Below, piece after piece: positions 38,045 through 47,972 of a stretch of 64,000 bases of DNA. Below the pieces are notes generated by a model. It made no database searches. It was not told the origin of the DNA and was given only the letters and a program-made list of their open reading frames with translations. The translations under genes were made by a program, and so were the position numbers. Positions within the stretch are counted from its first letter, which is position 1; each line of letters starts with the position of its first letter. The stretch covers positions 186,001 through 250,000 of the forward strand of contig NZ_PVNO01000002.1 of assembly GCF_002993325.1 (NCBI RefSeq), read 5' to 3'. The stretch comes from Alteromonas gracilis (GTDB lineage: Bacteria > Pseudomonadota > Gammaproteobacteria > Enterobacterales > Alteromonadaceae).

Positions 38045-40753
38045 ATGTTTTCAAGCATCCTTCGAAAAGTATTCGGTAGCAGAAATGACCGACTATTAAA
38101 AAAATTACGCAAAAACGTAGATGCCATCAATGCACTGGAAGCAGAATTTGAAAAGCTTTCCGATGAGGCGCTAAAGGCTAAAACCGACGAATTTAAAGCG
38201 CGCATTGAAAAGGGAGAAACCCTTGACGACATCCTTATTGAAGCGTTTGCTACGGTGCGTGAAGCAAGTAAGCGTGTATATGGTATGCGTCACTTCGACG
38301 TTCAAATGCTAGGTGGCCAAGTACTGCACGAAGGTAAAATTTCAGAAATGCGTACCGGTGAGGGTAAAACCTTAACGGCAACGTTGCCTACCTATCTTAA
38401 TGCGCTATCGGGTAAAGGTGTTCATGTAGTTACCGTGAACGATTACTTAGCACGTCGTGATGCTGAATGGAGTAATCAGCTATTTGACTTCCTAGGCATG
38501 CGCGTTGGATGTAACGTACCAGGTATGTCACCACAGCAAAAGCGAGAAGCTTATCAGGCGGACATTACTTACGGTACGAACAATGAATTTGGTTTCGACT
38601 ACCTTCGTGACAACATGGCATTTAGCCCGCAAGATCGCGTTCAGCGCCCACTTAACTATGCAGTAGTGGACGAGGTTGACTCAATCCTTATCGACGAAGC
38701 CCGTACGCCACTTATCATTTCTGGCCAGGCTGAAGATAGTTCAGAGTTGTATCGTCGTATCAACATCATTATTCCTAAGCTTGTTCAGCAGGAAAAGGAA
38801 GATGAAGAAGGTCAAGAAGGCGATGGTGATTACACTATCGACCTTAAAGCTAAACAAATTCATCTAACAGAGCGCGGTCAAATTCACGTTGAAGAAATTC
38901 TACATGAAGAAGGATTATTGCCAGAAGGCGAGTCATTGTTTGATGCAGGCAATATTTCTTTGCTTCACCATATTAACGCTGCACTTCGCGCGCACAAACT
39001 GTTCTCTAAAGACGTAGACTACATTGTTAAAGAAGACCAAATCGTTATTGTTGACGAACATACCGGTCGTACAATGGAAGGCCGTCGCTGGTCTGAAGGT
39101 CTTCACCAAGCAGTAGAAGCAAAAGAAGGAGTTCGAATTCAAAACGAAAACCAAACCCTTGCGTCTATTACTTTCCAGAACTACTTTCGTTTGTACAACA
39201 AGCTTGCGGGTATGACGGGTACTGCAGACACAGAAGCATTCGAATTTAATCATATTTACGGCTTAGAGACGGTAGTGATCCCAACTAACCGCCCTATGCA
39301 GCGTAAAGATATGCCTGATCTTATCTATCTGACGGCAGAAGAGAAATACGAAGCCATTGTTGAAGATATTAAAGAGTGCGTTAAGCGCGGTCAGCCAACC
39401 CTTGTAGGCACAGTCTCTATCGAGAACTCGGAACTGATTTCTCGCATTCTTAAAAAGTCGAAAATTCCTCATAAGGTACTTAACGCTAAGTTCCATGAAC
39501 ACGAAGCCGATATTGTTGCTCAAGCAGGTAAACCAGGTGCTGTTACCATAGCGACCAACATGGCCGGCCGTGGTACTGATATCGTGTTAGGCGGTAACTG
39601 GCAAGCGGAAGTCGAAAAAATAGAAAACCCAACGGAAGCACAAATTGAAAAGATCAAAGCGGCGTGGAAAGAGAGCCACGACGCTGTACTTGCTTCGGGC
39701 GGTTTACATATCATTGGTACAGAACGTCACGAGTCTCGTCGTATCGATAACCAGCTTCGCGGTCGTTCAGGCCGTCAAGGTGACCCAGGTTCAAGCCGTT
39801 TCTACCTATCATTAGACGACGCGCTAATGCGTATCTTTGCCTCTGAAAAAATGGGCAATATGATGAAGCGCCTTGGTATGGAGCGTGGTGAAGCCATTGA
39901 ACACCCTTGGGTGACGCGGGCTATCGAAAATGCGCAGCGCAAAGTAGAAGGCCGTAACTTCGACATTCGTAAGCAGTTGCTTGAATACGATGATGTGGCT
40001 AACGACCAACGTAAAGTTATTTACGAACAGCGCAATGAACTGCTTGATGAAGGCGATATTAGCGAGACAATTGCGGCTATTCGTGAAGACGTAATTTCAA
40101 GCGTTGTTGACGAGTACATCCCACCGCAATCTCTTGAAGAAATGTGGGACGTTAGCGGCCTAGAAGAGCGTATGCGCGCTGATTTCGCTGTAGACCTGCC
40201 AATCAAAACCTGGCTAGAAAATGACGATAAGCTTTATGAAGAAAAGCTTCGCGAACGCATTTTAGGTGAAGTGATCAGCGCCTATAAACAAAAAGAAGAA
40301 GTGGTAGGCGAACAGGTGCTACGCCAGTTCGAAAAAGCCGTAATGCTTCAGAACCTAGACAGCCATTGGAAAGAGCATTTGGCAGCAATGGACCACCTAC
40401 GCCAAGGTATTCACTTACGCGGTTACGCACAGAAAAACCCTAAGCAAGAATACAAGCGTGAGTCGTTTGCCTTGTTCTCTCAAATGTTAGAAGCGCTCAA
40501 AGTTGAAGTGATCACTATTCTTGCTCGTGTAAAAGTACAAGCTGAAGAAGATGTTCAAAAAGTTGAAGAGCAGCGTCGCCAAGCTGACGATGTGCCTAAG
40601 AACTTCGAGCACGAAGAAGCTAGCGCAGCGCCAGAAGCAGCTAGCGACAAAGTACGTACCCAAGTTCGCGAGGGCGCGAAAGTAGGCCGCAACGACCCAT
40701 GTCCTTGTGGTTCTGGTAAGAAATATAAGCAGTGTCACGGTAAATTGAAGTAA
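38045..40753 (+). CDS. secA: Preprotein translocase motor ATPase SecA
   Basis: A 902-residue DEAD-like motor that drives proteins through SecYEG. Start ATG 38045 ([16 protein letters not shown]) matches E. coli SecA in length; an earlier in-frame ATG at 38006 adds 13 unusual residues. Seen: Walker [50 protein letters not shown], and the C-terminal zinc motif [14 protein letters not shown] that binds SecB and lipids. Ends in overlap with mutT (one base). Confidence 0.99.
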   Translation: MFSSILRKVFGSRNDRLLKKLRKNVDAINALEAEFEKLSDEALKAKTDEFKARIEKGETLDDILIEAFATVREASKRVYGMRHFDVQMLGGQVLHEGKISEMRTGEGKTLTATLPTYLNALSGKGVHVVTVNDYLARRDAEWSNQLFDFLGMRVGCNVPGMSPQQKREAYQADITYGTNNEFGFDYLRDNMAFSPQDRVQRPLNYAVVDEVDSILIDEARTPLIISGQAEDSSELYRRINIIIPKLVQQEKEDEEGQEGDGDYTIDLKAKQIHLTERGQIHVEEILHEEGLLPEGESLFDAGNISLLHHINAALRAHKLFSKDVDYIVKEDQIVIVDEHTGRTMEGRRWSEGLHQAVEAKEGVRIQNENQTLASITFQNYFRLYNKLAGMTGTADTEAFEFNHIYGLETVVIPTNRPMQRKDMPDLIYLTAEEKYEAIVEDIKECVKRGQPTLVGTVSIENSELISRILKKSKIPHKVLNAKFHEHEADIVAQAGKPGAVTIATNMAGRGTDIVLGGNWQAEVEKIENPTEAQIEKIKAAWKESHDAVLASGGLHIIGTERHESRRIDNQLRGRSGRQGDPGSSRFYLSLDDALMRIFASEKMGNMMKRLGMERGEAIEHPWVTRAIENAQRKVEGRNFDIRKQLLEYDDVANDQRKVIYEQRNELLDEGDISETIAAIREDVISSVVDEYIPPQSLEEMWDVSGLEERMRADFAVDLPIKTWLENDDKLYEEKLRERILGEVISAYKQKEEVVGEQVLRQFEKAVMLQNLDSHWKEHLAAMDHLRQGIHLRGYAQKNPKQEYKRESFALFSQMLEALKVEVITILARVKVQAEEDVQKVEEQRRQADDVPKNFEHEEASAAPEAASDKVRTQVREGAKVGRNDPCPCGSGKKYKQCHGKLK

Positions 40754-41142
40754 TGAAAGTGGTACATGTTGCTGTGGGCGTTATCGCCCGCGGCGATGAA
40801 ATATTCATTACCTTGCGTCCCGACGGTGTTCATCAGGGTGGGAAATGGGAATTCCCAGGCGGTAAGGTGGAAGAAGGCGAAACCGTGCTTCAGGCGCTAA
40901 CGCGTGAGCTTGCTGAGGAAGTAGGAATTAGCGTTAACCACAGTGAGCCAGTCATTGTTATTACCCATGACTATGGCGATAAACAAGTTAAGCTAGATGT
41001 GCATCGCGTGGATGATTTCGCAGGTGAGCCCCATGGTAAAGAAGGACAACAATCGCGGTGGGTCAATGTGCGAGCACTTAACGCCGAAGACTTCCCGGAA
41101 GCGAACGTTCCAATAATCGACGCACTGCAAAGCAAAGCGTAG
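40753..41142 (+). CDS. mutT: 8-oxo-dGTP diphosphatase MutT
   Basis: A 129-residue Nudix hydrolase that removes 8-oxo-dGTP from the nucleotide pool. The Nudix box runs from GGKVEEGET to RELAEEVGI near residues 37-59 with all consensus residues. VHVAVGVI, FITLRPDGVHQGGKWEFPGG are typical of MutT. It is translationally coupled to secA, as in E. coli. In E. coli the next gene is yacG; here the chemosensory cluster intervenes. Confidence 0.95.
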   Translation: MKVVHVAVGVIARGDEIFITLRPDGVHQGGKWEFPGGKVEEGETVLQALTRELAEEVGISVNHSEPVIVITHDYGDKQVKLDVHRVDDFAGEPHGKEGQQSRWVNVRALNAEDFPEANVPIIDALQSKA

Positions 41143-41201
41143 TCATATAGTTACTATTCAGCAACCAGCTTACAGCAGAAGCAAAACATCGAAAAAATTT
41201 G

Positions 41202-41225
41202 AAAGCGGCTAATAGCCGCTTTTTT
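41202..41225 (+). terminator. Rho-independent terminator after mutT
   Basis: Perfect 9-base-pair stem AAAGCGGCT / AGCCGCTTT with loop AAT and a T run. It closes the lpxC-distal secA-mutT unit. Confidence 0.93.
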
Positions 41226-41540
41226 CTTATACTTAGGTATAAGTTATTAGCTTATCTTAAAAAACTTCATGCCAAAGTTAGCCCTATTAGACTTTTGTAC
41301 TTTGACAAAGTCGGTCTTGTGGACTCCGACTTCACTGCATTTATAAGCTTTTGTTTTTACATACAAACGTAAAATCACGCCTTTTGTGACATTTAGGGCA
41401 TATTATTTCGTGAAAAAAAGGAAAAGCCCTTTCCGTAGTGATAATCATACAAAGGTATTTGGCTTTATACTTAAATAGCCCTTTTTTTGAACGATATTTA
41501 ATATTGTTGATAAATTGCCATTTAAATATCGAGGTTAATT
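41226..41540 (+). promoter_or_regulatory. AT-rich upstream region of the chemosensory operon
   Basis: This 315-base stretch has no gene. It contains a 7-base-pair hairpin AAGTCGG (41308-41314) / CCGACTT (41326-41332). A weak sigma28-like candidate is TAAA at 41472-41475 followed by AACGATAT at 41490, but the spacing is one base short of consensus and half the -10 is off. No good sigma70 promoter was singled out. The operon promoter should lie here. Confidence 0.35.
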
Positions 41541-43448
41541 ATGGCGCTCAAAAGGTCCACTGAACAAGCTGTAACACCAACCGTCCGCGTAGACGCTAAA
41601 ATGAGAAAAGAAGCGGAAGAGGAGCGCCGCAAAGCGAGAACTTTAGCACGACAGCAACAAGCCGCGGAGCGTATAGCAACATCAACAGCTGAGCTGGCAA
41701 GTGGAATAAATCAAGCATCAAGCGCTACCGATCAATTGTCTACTGCCGTTAACGAGATTGCCGCAGGAGCAGAGGAATCCAGCAGCGCAAGCCAGGAAAG
41801 CTTGGCCGCCGTGACACAGATTTCCGGCGGACTTGCGGCACAGCTCGAACTGGCTGGCGCAACAATGGACAAAACCAACGAGCTCCAAACCTATCTTGAA
41901 CGGGTGGTTTGTGACCTAGGAGCCATGATGACGAGCGTTAAAACTGCGTCGGAGCATCAATCACGCTCGGTGGTGATGATGAGTGAGTTAGAGCAGCAAG
42001 CCTCAAATATCGGTGAAGCCGTCAAACAAGTCACCCGAATTGCAGACCAAACCAACTTATTGGCCCTTAACGCCGCGATAGAGGCCGGACGTGCTGGTAA
42101 GCATGGTAAAGGCTTTGCCGTTGTTGCTGATACTGTCCGAGCGCTTGCCGAAGTGTCAGATAAAAGCGCATCTGAAATTGCAAAGCAGATAGAGCAAATC
42201 CAGGAACAGTCAAACCGCGTCTCAGATGCGGTGAAAGCCTCCTCTGAAGCTGCGCTTGATGAAGTGAGCAAAGGTGAGGCTGTTACAGAACAACTTAATA
42301 CTATAAAAGCGGATATGCAAAGCATTGCGGATGGCGCTAGAGAATTACAGGAACAAGTAAAATCAATGGATGCTGCGGCCCAAGAAATTCAAGCAGGCTC
42401 AGAAATCATCTCATGTGCTGCCGACGAACAATCCACCGCAGCACAAGAAGTTTCATCGAATGTTTCTGAGCAAAGTGTCGCTTTGTCACAGGCTGAACAG
42501 GCATCGCAGTCTTTAGAAATAATCACCGAAGAGCTTAAAAACAGCACTGATATCAATAAAAGCGCAGAGGAAGTCGCATCTTCAGCTGAGGAACTGTCGG
42601 CGAGTTTAGAAGAGATTAACCGCTCTTCAAGCGAAATAATGACGGCACTTACTCAGGTCAATAACGGTGCTCAACAGGCTGCGAGTTCAGTTGACCAAGC
42701 TGTGGGTAATATCGATCTGTTAAGAGAAGGGGTCGAAAGAGCATCAACGCAAAGTGATATAGCACTTGAAAAAGGCGAAGCAATTACGAGGCTGCTTCAA
42801 GAGAATCGTTCGCTAATTGAAGAAATGGTAAGCGGTATAAATTTAGCTTTGGAAACCAGTAAAGAAAACGTCAGTGCCATTTCTGAGATGGAAATGATGA
42901 CACGGCAAATAGATAAGGTGATCGATACGATCACAACCGTTTCGGTTAAAACTAGTATGCTGGCTGTAAACGGCGCGGTAGAGGCCGCACGAGCAGGTGA
43001 GTACGGTAAGGGGTTTGCGGTAGTATCTGCGGATATACAAAGCCTAGCTGATGAGGCTGCAGAAAATGTTGAGCAAATAAAAGATCTTATCAAAGCGATT
43101 CAAGATCAGACGGTAAGTGTTAAGACCGACCTCACGAACGTAGCAGAAAGCGCATATAGAGAGGTGATGAAAGCCAAGGAAACTACAAGAGATGTTGAAC
43201 AAATTGCAAACGACATTGGCGATGTTGTGAATTACAACAAACGAATGAAAGAGCGTGGTGAAGAAATAGCCGCGGGTGTGACACAAGCTCAGCGCGGCCT
43301 AGAGCAAATTGCAACAGCCAACGAGCAGGCGAGCAGTAACTGCCAGCAAGCGTTGAGCGCCGCTGAGCAGCAAAGTAAAGGCATGGAGATGTTAGCCAAA
43401 TCAATTGAAGAAATAGCTTCGGTAGCAGACGAAATGCAAAACGGCTAA
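41541..43448 (+). CDS. Soluble chemoreceptor with two signalling-tip regions
   Basis: A 635-residue methyl-accepting-type protein with no transmembrane segment, signal peptide or recognisable sensor domain. After a basic coiled start it is coiled coil throughout. Two receptor tips are visible: [22 protein letters not shown] with [14 protein letters not shown] near residues 175-205, and [22 protein letters not shown] with [13 protein letters not shown] near 473-505. The first has Lys where receptors usually have Glu (RAGK); the second departs from the IAxQTNxLALNAA half. It should signal to CheA/CheW from the cytoplasm, in the manner of FrzCD-like receptors. Length and doubled tip suggest a tandem or folded-back receptor. 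First gene of the operon. Confidence 0.85.
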   Translation: MALKRSTEQAVTPTVRVDAKMRKEAEEERRKARTLARQQQAAERIATSTAELASGINQASSATDQLSTAVNEIAAGAEESSSASQESLAAVTQISGGLAAQLELAGATMDKTNELQTYLERVVCDLGAMMTSVKTASEHQSRSVVMMSELEQQASNIGEAVKQVTRIADQTNLLALNAAIEAGRAGKHGKGFAVVADTVRALAEVSDKSASEIAKQIEQIQEQSNRVSDAVKASSEAALDEVSKGEAVTEQLNTIKADMQSIADGARELQEQVKSMDAAAQEIQAGSEIISCAADEQSTAAQEVSSNVSEQSVALSQAEQASQSLEIITEELKNSTDINKSAEEVASSAEELSASLEEINRSSSEIMTALTQVNNGAQQAASSVDQAVGNIDLLREGVERASTQSDIALEKGEAITRLLQENRSLIEEMVSGINLALETSKENVSAISEMEMMTRQIDKVIDTITTVSVKTSMLAVNGAVEAARAGEYGKGFAVVSADIQSLADEAAENVEQIKDLIKAIQDQTVSVKTDLTNVAESAYREVMKAKETTRDVEQIANDIGDVVNYNKRMKERGEEIAAGVTQAQRGLEQIATANEQASSNCQQALSAAEQQSKGMEMLAKSIEEIASVADEMQNG

Positions 43449-43484
43449 TCCATCGCACAAGACTTTACAGGGGGAACTTGCCTC

Positions 43485-45032
43485 ATGAGTATTGACACAA
43501 CACTCAATGAAACTGACGCTAATCTTGAGCAGGTTTCGGACGGTGAGCAACAGTTCGTATCTTTCATAGTCGAGCAAGAACGCTTTACCTTTCCCATGTT
43601 ATCGGTAGGTGAAATCATTCGTGTGCCGACTATGGTTTCAGTGCCTCTTGGCCCACCGCAAATGATGGGGTTAGCAAACCTACGGGGAAATGTGCTTCCA
43701 GTGTATGACTTGAGCGCTATTTTGCTTGGTCGCCATGCAGAGGTGAGTGATGCTACTCGTGTCGTCGTAGTGGAGACTGAACTTGGAAGTTTAGGTTTTT
43801 TAGTCGACAGGGTACTTCGCGTATACAGTGTCGTAGAAGGTGCTGTCATTAATAAAGCAGCAATGACAGATTCTATTTCCTATGACTTCATGCTCGGGAT
43901 TATTAAGCAAAACGATCAGCCGGTGGAGCAAATCTTGGATGTTTCAGCTCTGGCGAGAGCGCAAGCTGTGACTAAGCAAAGCGGTGGTGCGATGCAATTA
44001 TCGGGCATGCGACGCCTAGACGGTGATGAAGCAGATTGTGCAGATATTGATGACAGTCTACAACAGTTGGTGTGTTTTTCTCTGGAAAAGCAAGAGTTTG
44101 CTTTTCACCTTCAAGATGTGGAGGAGATTGTGAGAGTTCCCGCTGAGATATCACAACTACCTGAAAGTGCACCGGCCGTCCTCGGTTTGGTTAATCTTCG
44201 CGGCCGCATTATTCCTATTGTCGACTTATCGAATGCCATTGGCATGATGCCAACGGAAATTAATGAAACATCTCGCATTGTGGTCACCCAAAACTTTGAG
44301 TTTGGTAGTGTGGGTTTTATTGTTGCTAAGGTCAGTAACGTAGTATCTATTTCTGAAACTGAGCTAGAAAGCGTGCCATCAGTCTGTAACGACGGTGCGG
44401 AATCTGGACTTCTTGAAGCTGTATACCGCAGCGATGGTGGAAAGCGTCTGGTCTCCATTATTAACCTTCCTAATATCTATGGGCGCGCGCTCATGAGTGC
44501 GCTTACTGGTATCGATGACGATATTAAGCAGGAGTCGCAAATGAGCGAAAGTAACGAAGTAGCGTTTGATGAAGATGACTGCGAGCAATACGTGATTTTC
44601 TGGATTAATGGGCAAGAATACGGCGTGAGCATTGACGATACCCAAGAAATTACAAGAGTGCCCGAAAAGCTAGAAAGCGTGCCGAGCACGCCAAATTATC
44701 TCAAAGGTATAGTCAATCTTCGCGGAACGGTACTGCCCGTTATTGACCTGCGCAGCCGATTAGGTATGCCGTGTAGTGAGACTTCAGAACGTCAGCGAAT
44801 TATTGTACTCACAAAGAATAAACAGCGGACAGGTTTTATCGTGGATGGTGTAGCAGAAGTAAAAACGGTAGTCAGACAAACTATTGAAGAGGCCCCATCG
44901 CTATCAGAGATGCAGTCTGAATTTTTAAACCGTTTGATAAAGCTTAACGATGAAAAGCGCATCATCCAAATTATCGAACCCAATGTGTTGCTCAACGACA
45001 ATGCAGTCGCAAAGGTTCAAGAGCAATGCTAA
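43485..45032 (+). CDS. Triple CheW-domain coupling protein
   Basis: A 515-residue protein made of three CheW domains, about residues 20-155, 185-330 and 360-505. Each has the repeated core: QFVSFIVEQERFTFPM ... GLANLRGNVLPVYDL; QLVCFSLEKQEFAFHL ... GLVNLRGRIIPIVDL; QYVIFWINGQEYGVSI ... GIVNLRGTVLPVIDL. CheW couples receptors to CheA; ordinary CheW has one domain of about 160 residues. Three linked domains could bridge several receptors or kinases in an array. No separate single-domain CheW is encoded in the operon. GGGG stands about ten bases before ATG 43485. Confidence 0.92.
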   Translation: MSIDTTLNETDANLEQVSDGEQQFVSFIVEQERFTFPMLSVGEIIRVPTMVSVPLGPPQMMGLANLRGNVLPVYDLSAILLGRHAEVSDATRVVVVETELGSLGFLVDRVLRVYSVVEGAVINKAAMTDSISYDFMLGIIKQNDQPVEQILDVSALARAQAVTKQSGGAMQLSGMRRLDGDEADCADIDDSLQQLVCFSLEKQEFAFHLQDVEEIVRVPAEISQLPESAPAVLGLVNLRGRIIPIVDLSNAIGMMPTEINETSRIVVTQNFEFGSVGFIVAKVSNVVSISETELESVPSVCNDGAESGLLEAVYRSDGGKRLVSIINLPNIYGRALMSALTGIDDDIKQESQMSESNEVAFDEDDCEQYVIFWINGQEYGVSIDDTQEITRVPEKLESVPSTPNYLKGIVNLRGTVLPVIDLRSRLGMPCSETSERQRIIVLTKNKQRTGFIVDGVAEVKTVVRQTIEEAPSLSEMQSEFLNRLIKLNDEKRIIQIIEPNVLLNDNAVAKVQEQC

Positions 45033-45051
45033 TCAACGTTTAAGGTGATCT

Positions 45052-46089
45052 ATGACAGTGAAAGTCCTTATTGTGGATGATTCAGCATTAATGCGTAAGC
45101 TGTTTACAGAGCTTTTCGAGAAGGAGGGCTTTATCGTTCAAACAGCACGCAATGGGGAAGAAGCATTAACCAAAGCCGTTGAGTTCGAGCCAGACTGTAT
45201 CACATTAGATATCAACATGCCGGTAATGGACGGTATGACATGCTTGGCCATGCTGAAAAAGCTTTATACATGCCCCGTCATCATGGTGTCTTCGTTAACA
45301 CAAAAAGGCGCAACCATTACGTTAGAGGCACTGGCACTTGGTGCCAGCGACTTTGTTCTAAAGACTGGGGGCACTGTTTCACGGAATATCTCAGATTTAG
45401 AAGTCCCGCTTATTAATAAAATCCATGCGCTAGCGAAAACCGGTAAACCCCAGCGTCCCATCACAAAAACGCCACCGGTTGTTGAACAAAAGGTTGTACG
45501 AAATAGAAGCAGCGGTGCGTTCGAAATAGTACTTGTAGGGGTATCAACTGGTGGACCAAAGAAACTAGAGCATTTGGTTGCGAATCTGAATCCTTCTTTT
45601 CCTGTGCCGATTGTCATCTCTCAGCATATGCCAGCATCTTTCACCTGTGCACTGGCGAAGCGGTTAGATGGTTTAAGTTCGCTTAATGTTGTTGAAGTCG
45701 ACAGTAAGATGCCAATAAAACCAGGCACCGTCTATTTAGCGAAAGGTGATGCGGACCTTGCTTTTTCTAAAGCAGGTAGTGAGGTTTTTGCTCGACCAGT
45801 ACCCTCTAGTCCGAGCTTTTTATGGCACCCCAGTGTAGATCGAATGGTTGATAGTGCGCTTACCTGCTATAAACCCCTTTCCATGCTATGCGTTCAGCTA
45901 ACAGGAATGGGAAGTGATGGCGTTACCGCAATGAGTAAGGCTTATAAAGAGGGTGCAACAACAATCGCAGAGAGCGAGGCCACATCGGTGGTGTTTGGTA
46001 TGCCTAAAGAGCTTATCGAAGCTGGCTGTGCCAGTTTTGTACTTGACAGTCCGAAGGTCGCATCGAAGTTAAATGCGCTTTGTCGTTAA
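45052..46089 (+). CDS. cheB: Receptor methylesterase CheB
   Basis: A 345-residue protein with a receiver domain (DDS at 9-11, phospho-Asp in TLDINMPVMDG near 54) and a C-terminal methylesterase with catalytic Ser (VGVSTGGP), His (SQHMPASFT) and Asp (LTGMGSDG). It removes methyl groups from receptor glutamates for adaptation. It works with CheR encoded two genes on. No CheD is seen. Confidence 0.95.
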   Translation: MTVKVLIVDDSALMRKLFTELFEKEGFIVQTARNGEEALTKAVEFEPDCITLDINMPVMDGMTCLAMLKKLYTCPVIMVSSLTQKGATITLEALALGASDFVLKTGGTVSRNISDLEVPLINKIHALAKTGKPQRPITKTPPVVEQKVVRNRSSGAFEIVLVGVSTGGPKKLEHLVANLNPSFPVPIVISQHMPASFTCALAKRLDGLSSLNVVEVDSKMPIKPGTVYLAKGDADLAFSKAGSEVFARPVPSSPSFLWHPSVDRMVDSALTCYKPLSMLCVQLTGMGSDGVTAMSKAYKEGATTIAESEATSVVFGMPKELIEAGCASFVLDSPKVASKLNALCR

Positions 46090-46104
46090 TAGGAGTAGTA
46101 AAAA

Positions 46105-46746
46105 ATGGGTTTAAAAAAGAAAGTGGAGCCTGTTGCCAATATTTCCGAAGACTTTGAAGAAAAGCGCGAGACCCCCCGAACTACAGAACAACTCGTTAGC
46201 GAACTTAACTCAAACGATGGTGACGTGCGTCGATGGGCTATTAGAGATTTAAGTGGTCAAAAAGCAGCCTGCGACGAGTTTCTCAGACGGCTGCCTTTCG
46301 AAGACGATCCGACCGTTATTGAAGCGCTATTTAGTGCACTTGAGCAAGATATGTCAGGCCGTCACGCATCCCAAGTGCTCAGCTTACTTAAGAGCGAAAA
46401 CGTGCAGCTTCGAAACGGTGCTATAGAACTTATGCAACAAAATCCAGATGTATTTGCGGCGAATGTTACCCTTCTTATGCAGGATAAAGATCCGGATACA
46501 CGTATTTTTTGTGTAGATATCATTGGTGCCGTAGCACACATTGAAGCGGTAAATTGGCTGCACCAGTTTGCTCTAAACGATGACAATGAAAATGTAGTTG
46601 GCACAGCGCTCGATAAACTTGCAGAGATTGCAGATGTATCAACACTCGACATTTTGCAAACAGTAGAAAGCCGCTTCCCAAGTCATAGCTACATTCAATT
46701 TGTGATCTCTTTGATAAGAAGCCAGGTGAGAGGCGCCGATGAGTAA
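46105..46746 (+). CDS. HEAT-repeat protein of the chemosensory operon
   Basis: A 213-residue protein of paired helices with the HEAT/PBS-lyase-like pattern, for example SNDGDVRRWAIRDL, KSENVQLRNGAIELM, DKDPDTRIFCVDIIG and NDDNENVVGTALDKLAEI, about one repeat per 30 residues from residue 30 on. HEAT repeats are protein-binding scaffolds. No catalytic motif is seen. It is locked in the operon: 15 bases after cheB and overlapping cheR by 8. A role as scaffold or localisation partner of the array is inferred only. Confidence 0.8.
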   Translation: MGLKKKVEPVANISEDFEEKRETPRTTEQLVSELNSNDGDVRRWAIRDLSGQKAACDEFLRRLPFEDDPTVIEALFSALEQDMSGRHASQVLSLLKSENVQLRNGAIELMQQNPDVFAANVTLLMQDKDPDTRIFCVDIIGAVAHIEAVNWLHQFALNDDNENVVGTALDKLAEIADVSTLDILQTVESRFPSHSYIQFVISLIRSQVRGADE

Positions 46747-47593
46747 CGCAGCATTGGAAAAAATAGATGCTGCCGACTTCGAGCGGTTCCGCTCTATGTT
46801 TTACCGAAAAACGGGGATCCACTTCGAAGACTCGAAGCGCTATTTCGTGGATAAACGTCTTCACGAACGAATGAAAGCCACGGGGCACCTGAGCTTTAAA
46901 AGCTATTTCACCTACATGCGGTTCCAAGCATCCGGCGAGGAGTTTCAAAACCTCGTAAATTCGATGACGGTAAATGAAACCTACTTCTTCCGGGAGGAAT
47001 ATCAGTTCGAAGCCATGACGAGAGAAATTATGGATGAGCTAGACAGCTATCGCCCGTCTGGAGAAGATTTAAGAATTTGGTCAGTACCTTCAAGCACAGG
47101 TGAAGAGCCGTATTCAATAGCTATCTATCTTATTGAGTATTGGAAAGGTTTAGTCCACAGAGATGTGGAACTGATTTCTTCCGATATCGACAGTAACGTT
47201 TTGGCGTCAGCGAAAAAAGGGCTGTATTCGAAGCGCTCGGTACAAAATATTCCGCTTCCGCTGATAAAAAAATACTTCAAAGAAATGAACGGGCAATATC
47301 AGTTAAGCGAAGATATTCGGGATTCAGTGTCATTTACACTCGCGAATATATTGTCTGGCAACAATATGAAACAGTTCCGAAACTTTGATCTTATTTTTTG
47401 CCGCAACCTGCTTATTTACTTCGACGATGAATCTCGCAAAAAGGCGGCGCATGTACTTTATGACGCGATGAAGCCCGGTGGTTATATCTTTTTAGGTCAC
47501 AGCGAGTCGATGAGCCGCATTTCATCCATGTTTAAAGTACGCAAGTTTGGTGATGTCATTGCCTATCAAAAGCCGCTTGCAGGAGGGGCATAA
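46739..47593 (+). CDS. cheR: Receptor methyltransferase CheR
   Basis: A 284-residue SAM-dependent methyltransferase for receptor glutamates. N-terminal helical domain with YRKTGIHF and the NLVNSMTVNETYFFRE block, then SVPSSTGEEPYSIAIYL (the SAM site; most CheR have A-A/C-S-x-G-E-E-P-Y), DLIFCRNLLIYFD and GGYIFLGHSES. Normal length. It is translationally coupled to the HEAT-repeat gene. Confidence 0.95.
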   Translation: MSNAALEKIDAADFERFRSMFYRKTGIHFEDSKRYFVDKRLHERMKATGHLSFKSYFTYMRFQASGEEFQNLVNSMTVNETYFFREEYQFEAMTREIMDELDSYRPSGEDLRIWSVPSSTGEEPYSIAIYLIEYWKGLVHRDVELISSDIDSNVLASAKKGLYSKRSVQNIPLPLIKKYFKEMNGQYQLSEDIRDSVSFTLANILSGNNMKQFRNFDLIFCRNLLIYFDDESRKKAAHVLYDAMKPGGYIFLGHSESMSRISSMFKVRKFGDVIAYQKPLAGGA

Positions 47594-47594
47594 C

Positions 47595-47972
47595 ATGAAA
47601 ACAGTAATGATTGTTGATGATGCCTCCACGGTAAGGATGTTCCACAAAATGCTGGTATCTACTCCTGACCGAATTATCGAAGAAGCTGAAAATGGTGTAG
47701 AAGCTCTAGAAAAAGCCATTGGCACACAGGTCGATTTATTTTTGGTTGATGTGAATATGCCAAAAATGGACGGATATCGACTGTGCAAAGAGATCCGCCG
47801 TAACGAGGCGCTCCGTGCAGTACCTATTATTATGGTCAGCACCGAATCAGCAAATCGAGATGCCGAACGGGCGTATCAATGCGGTGCAAATTACTACATG
47901 ACTAAACCTGTTGATGCAGACATGCTGAAATTGGTTGTTAGTGCAGTAATTGGAGGGGGCTCCAATGAGTGA
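47595..47972 (+). CDS. cheY: CheY-like response regulator
   Basis: A 125-residue stand-alone receiver with acidic pocket VDD (8-9), phospho-Asp52 (FLVDVNMPKMDG), Ser in MVSTES and Lys in TKPVD. Start ATG 47595 follows AGGAGGGG, which is an excellent ribosome site; an earlier in-frame start lies inside cheR. It overlaps cheA by eight bases. It is the likely output of this CheA; the target is not encoded in the window. Confidence 0.93.
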   Translation: MKTVMIVDDASTVRMFHKMLVSTPDRIIEEAENGVEALEKAIGTQVDLFLVDVNMPKMDGYRLCKEIRRNEALRAVPIIMVSTESANRDAERAYQCGANYYMTKPVDADMLKLVVSAVIGGGSNE

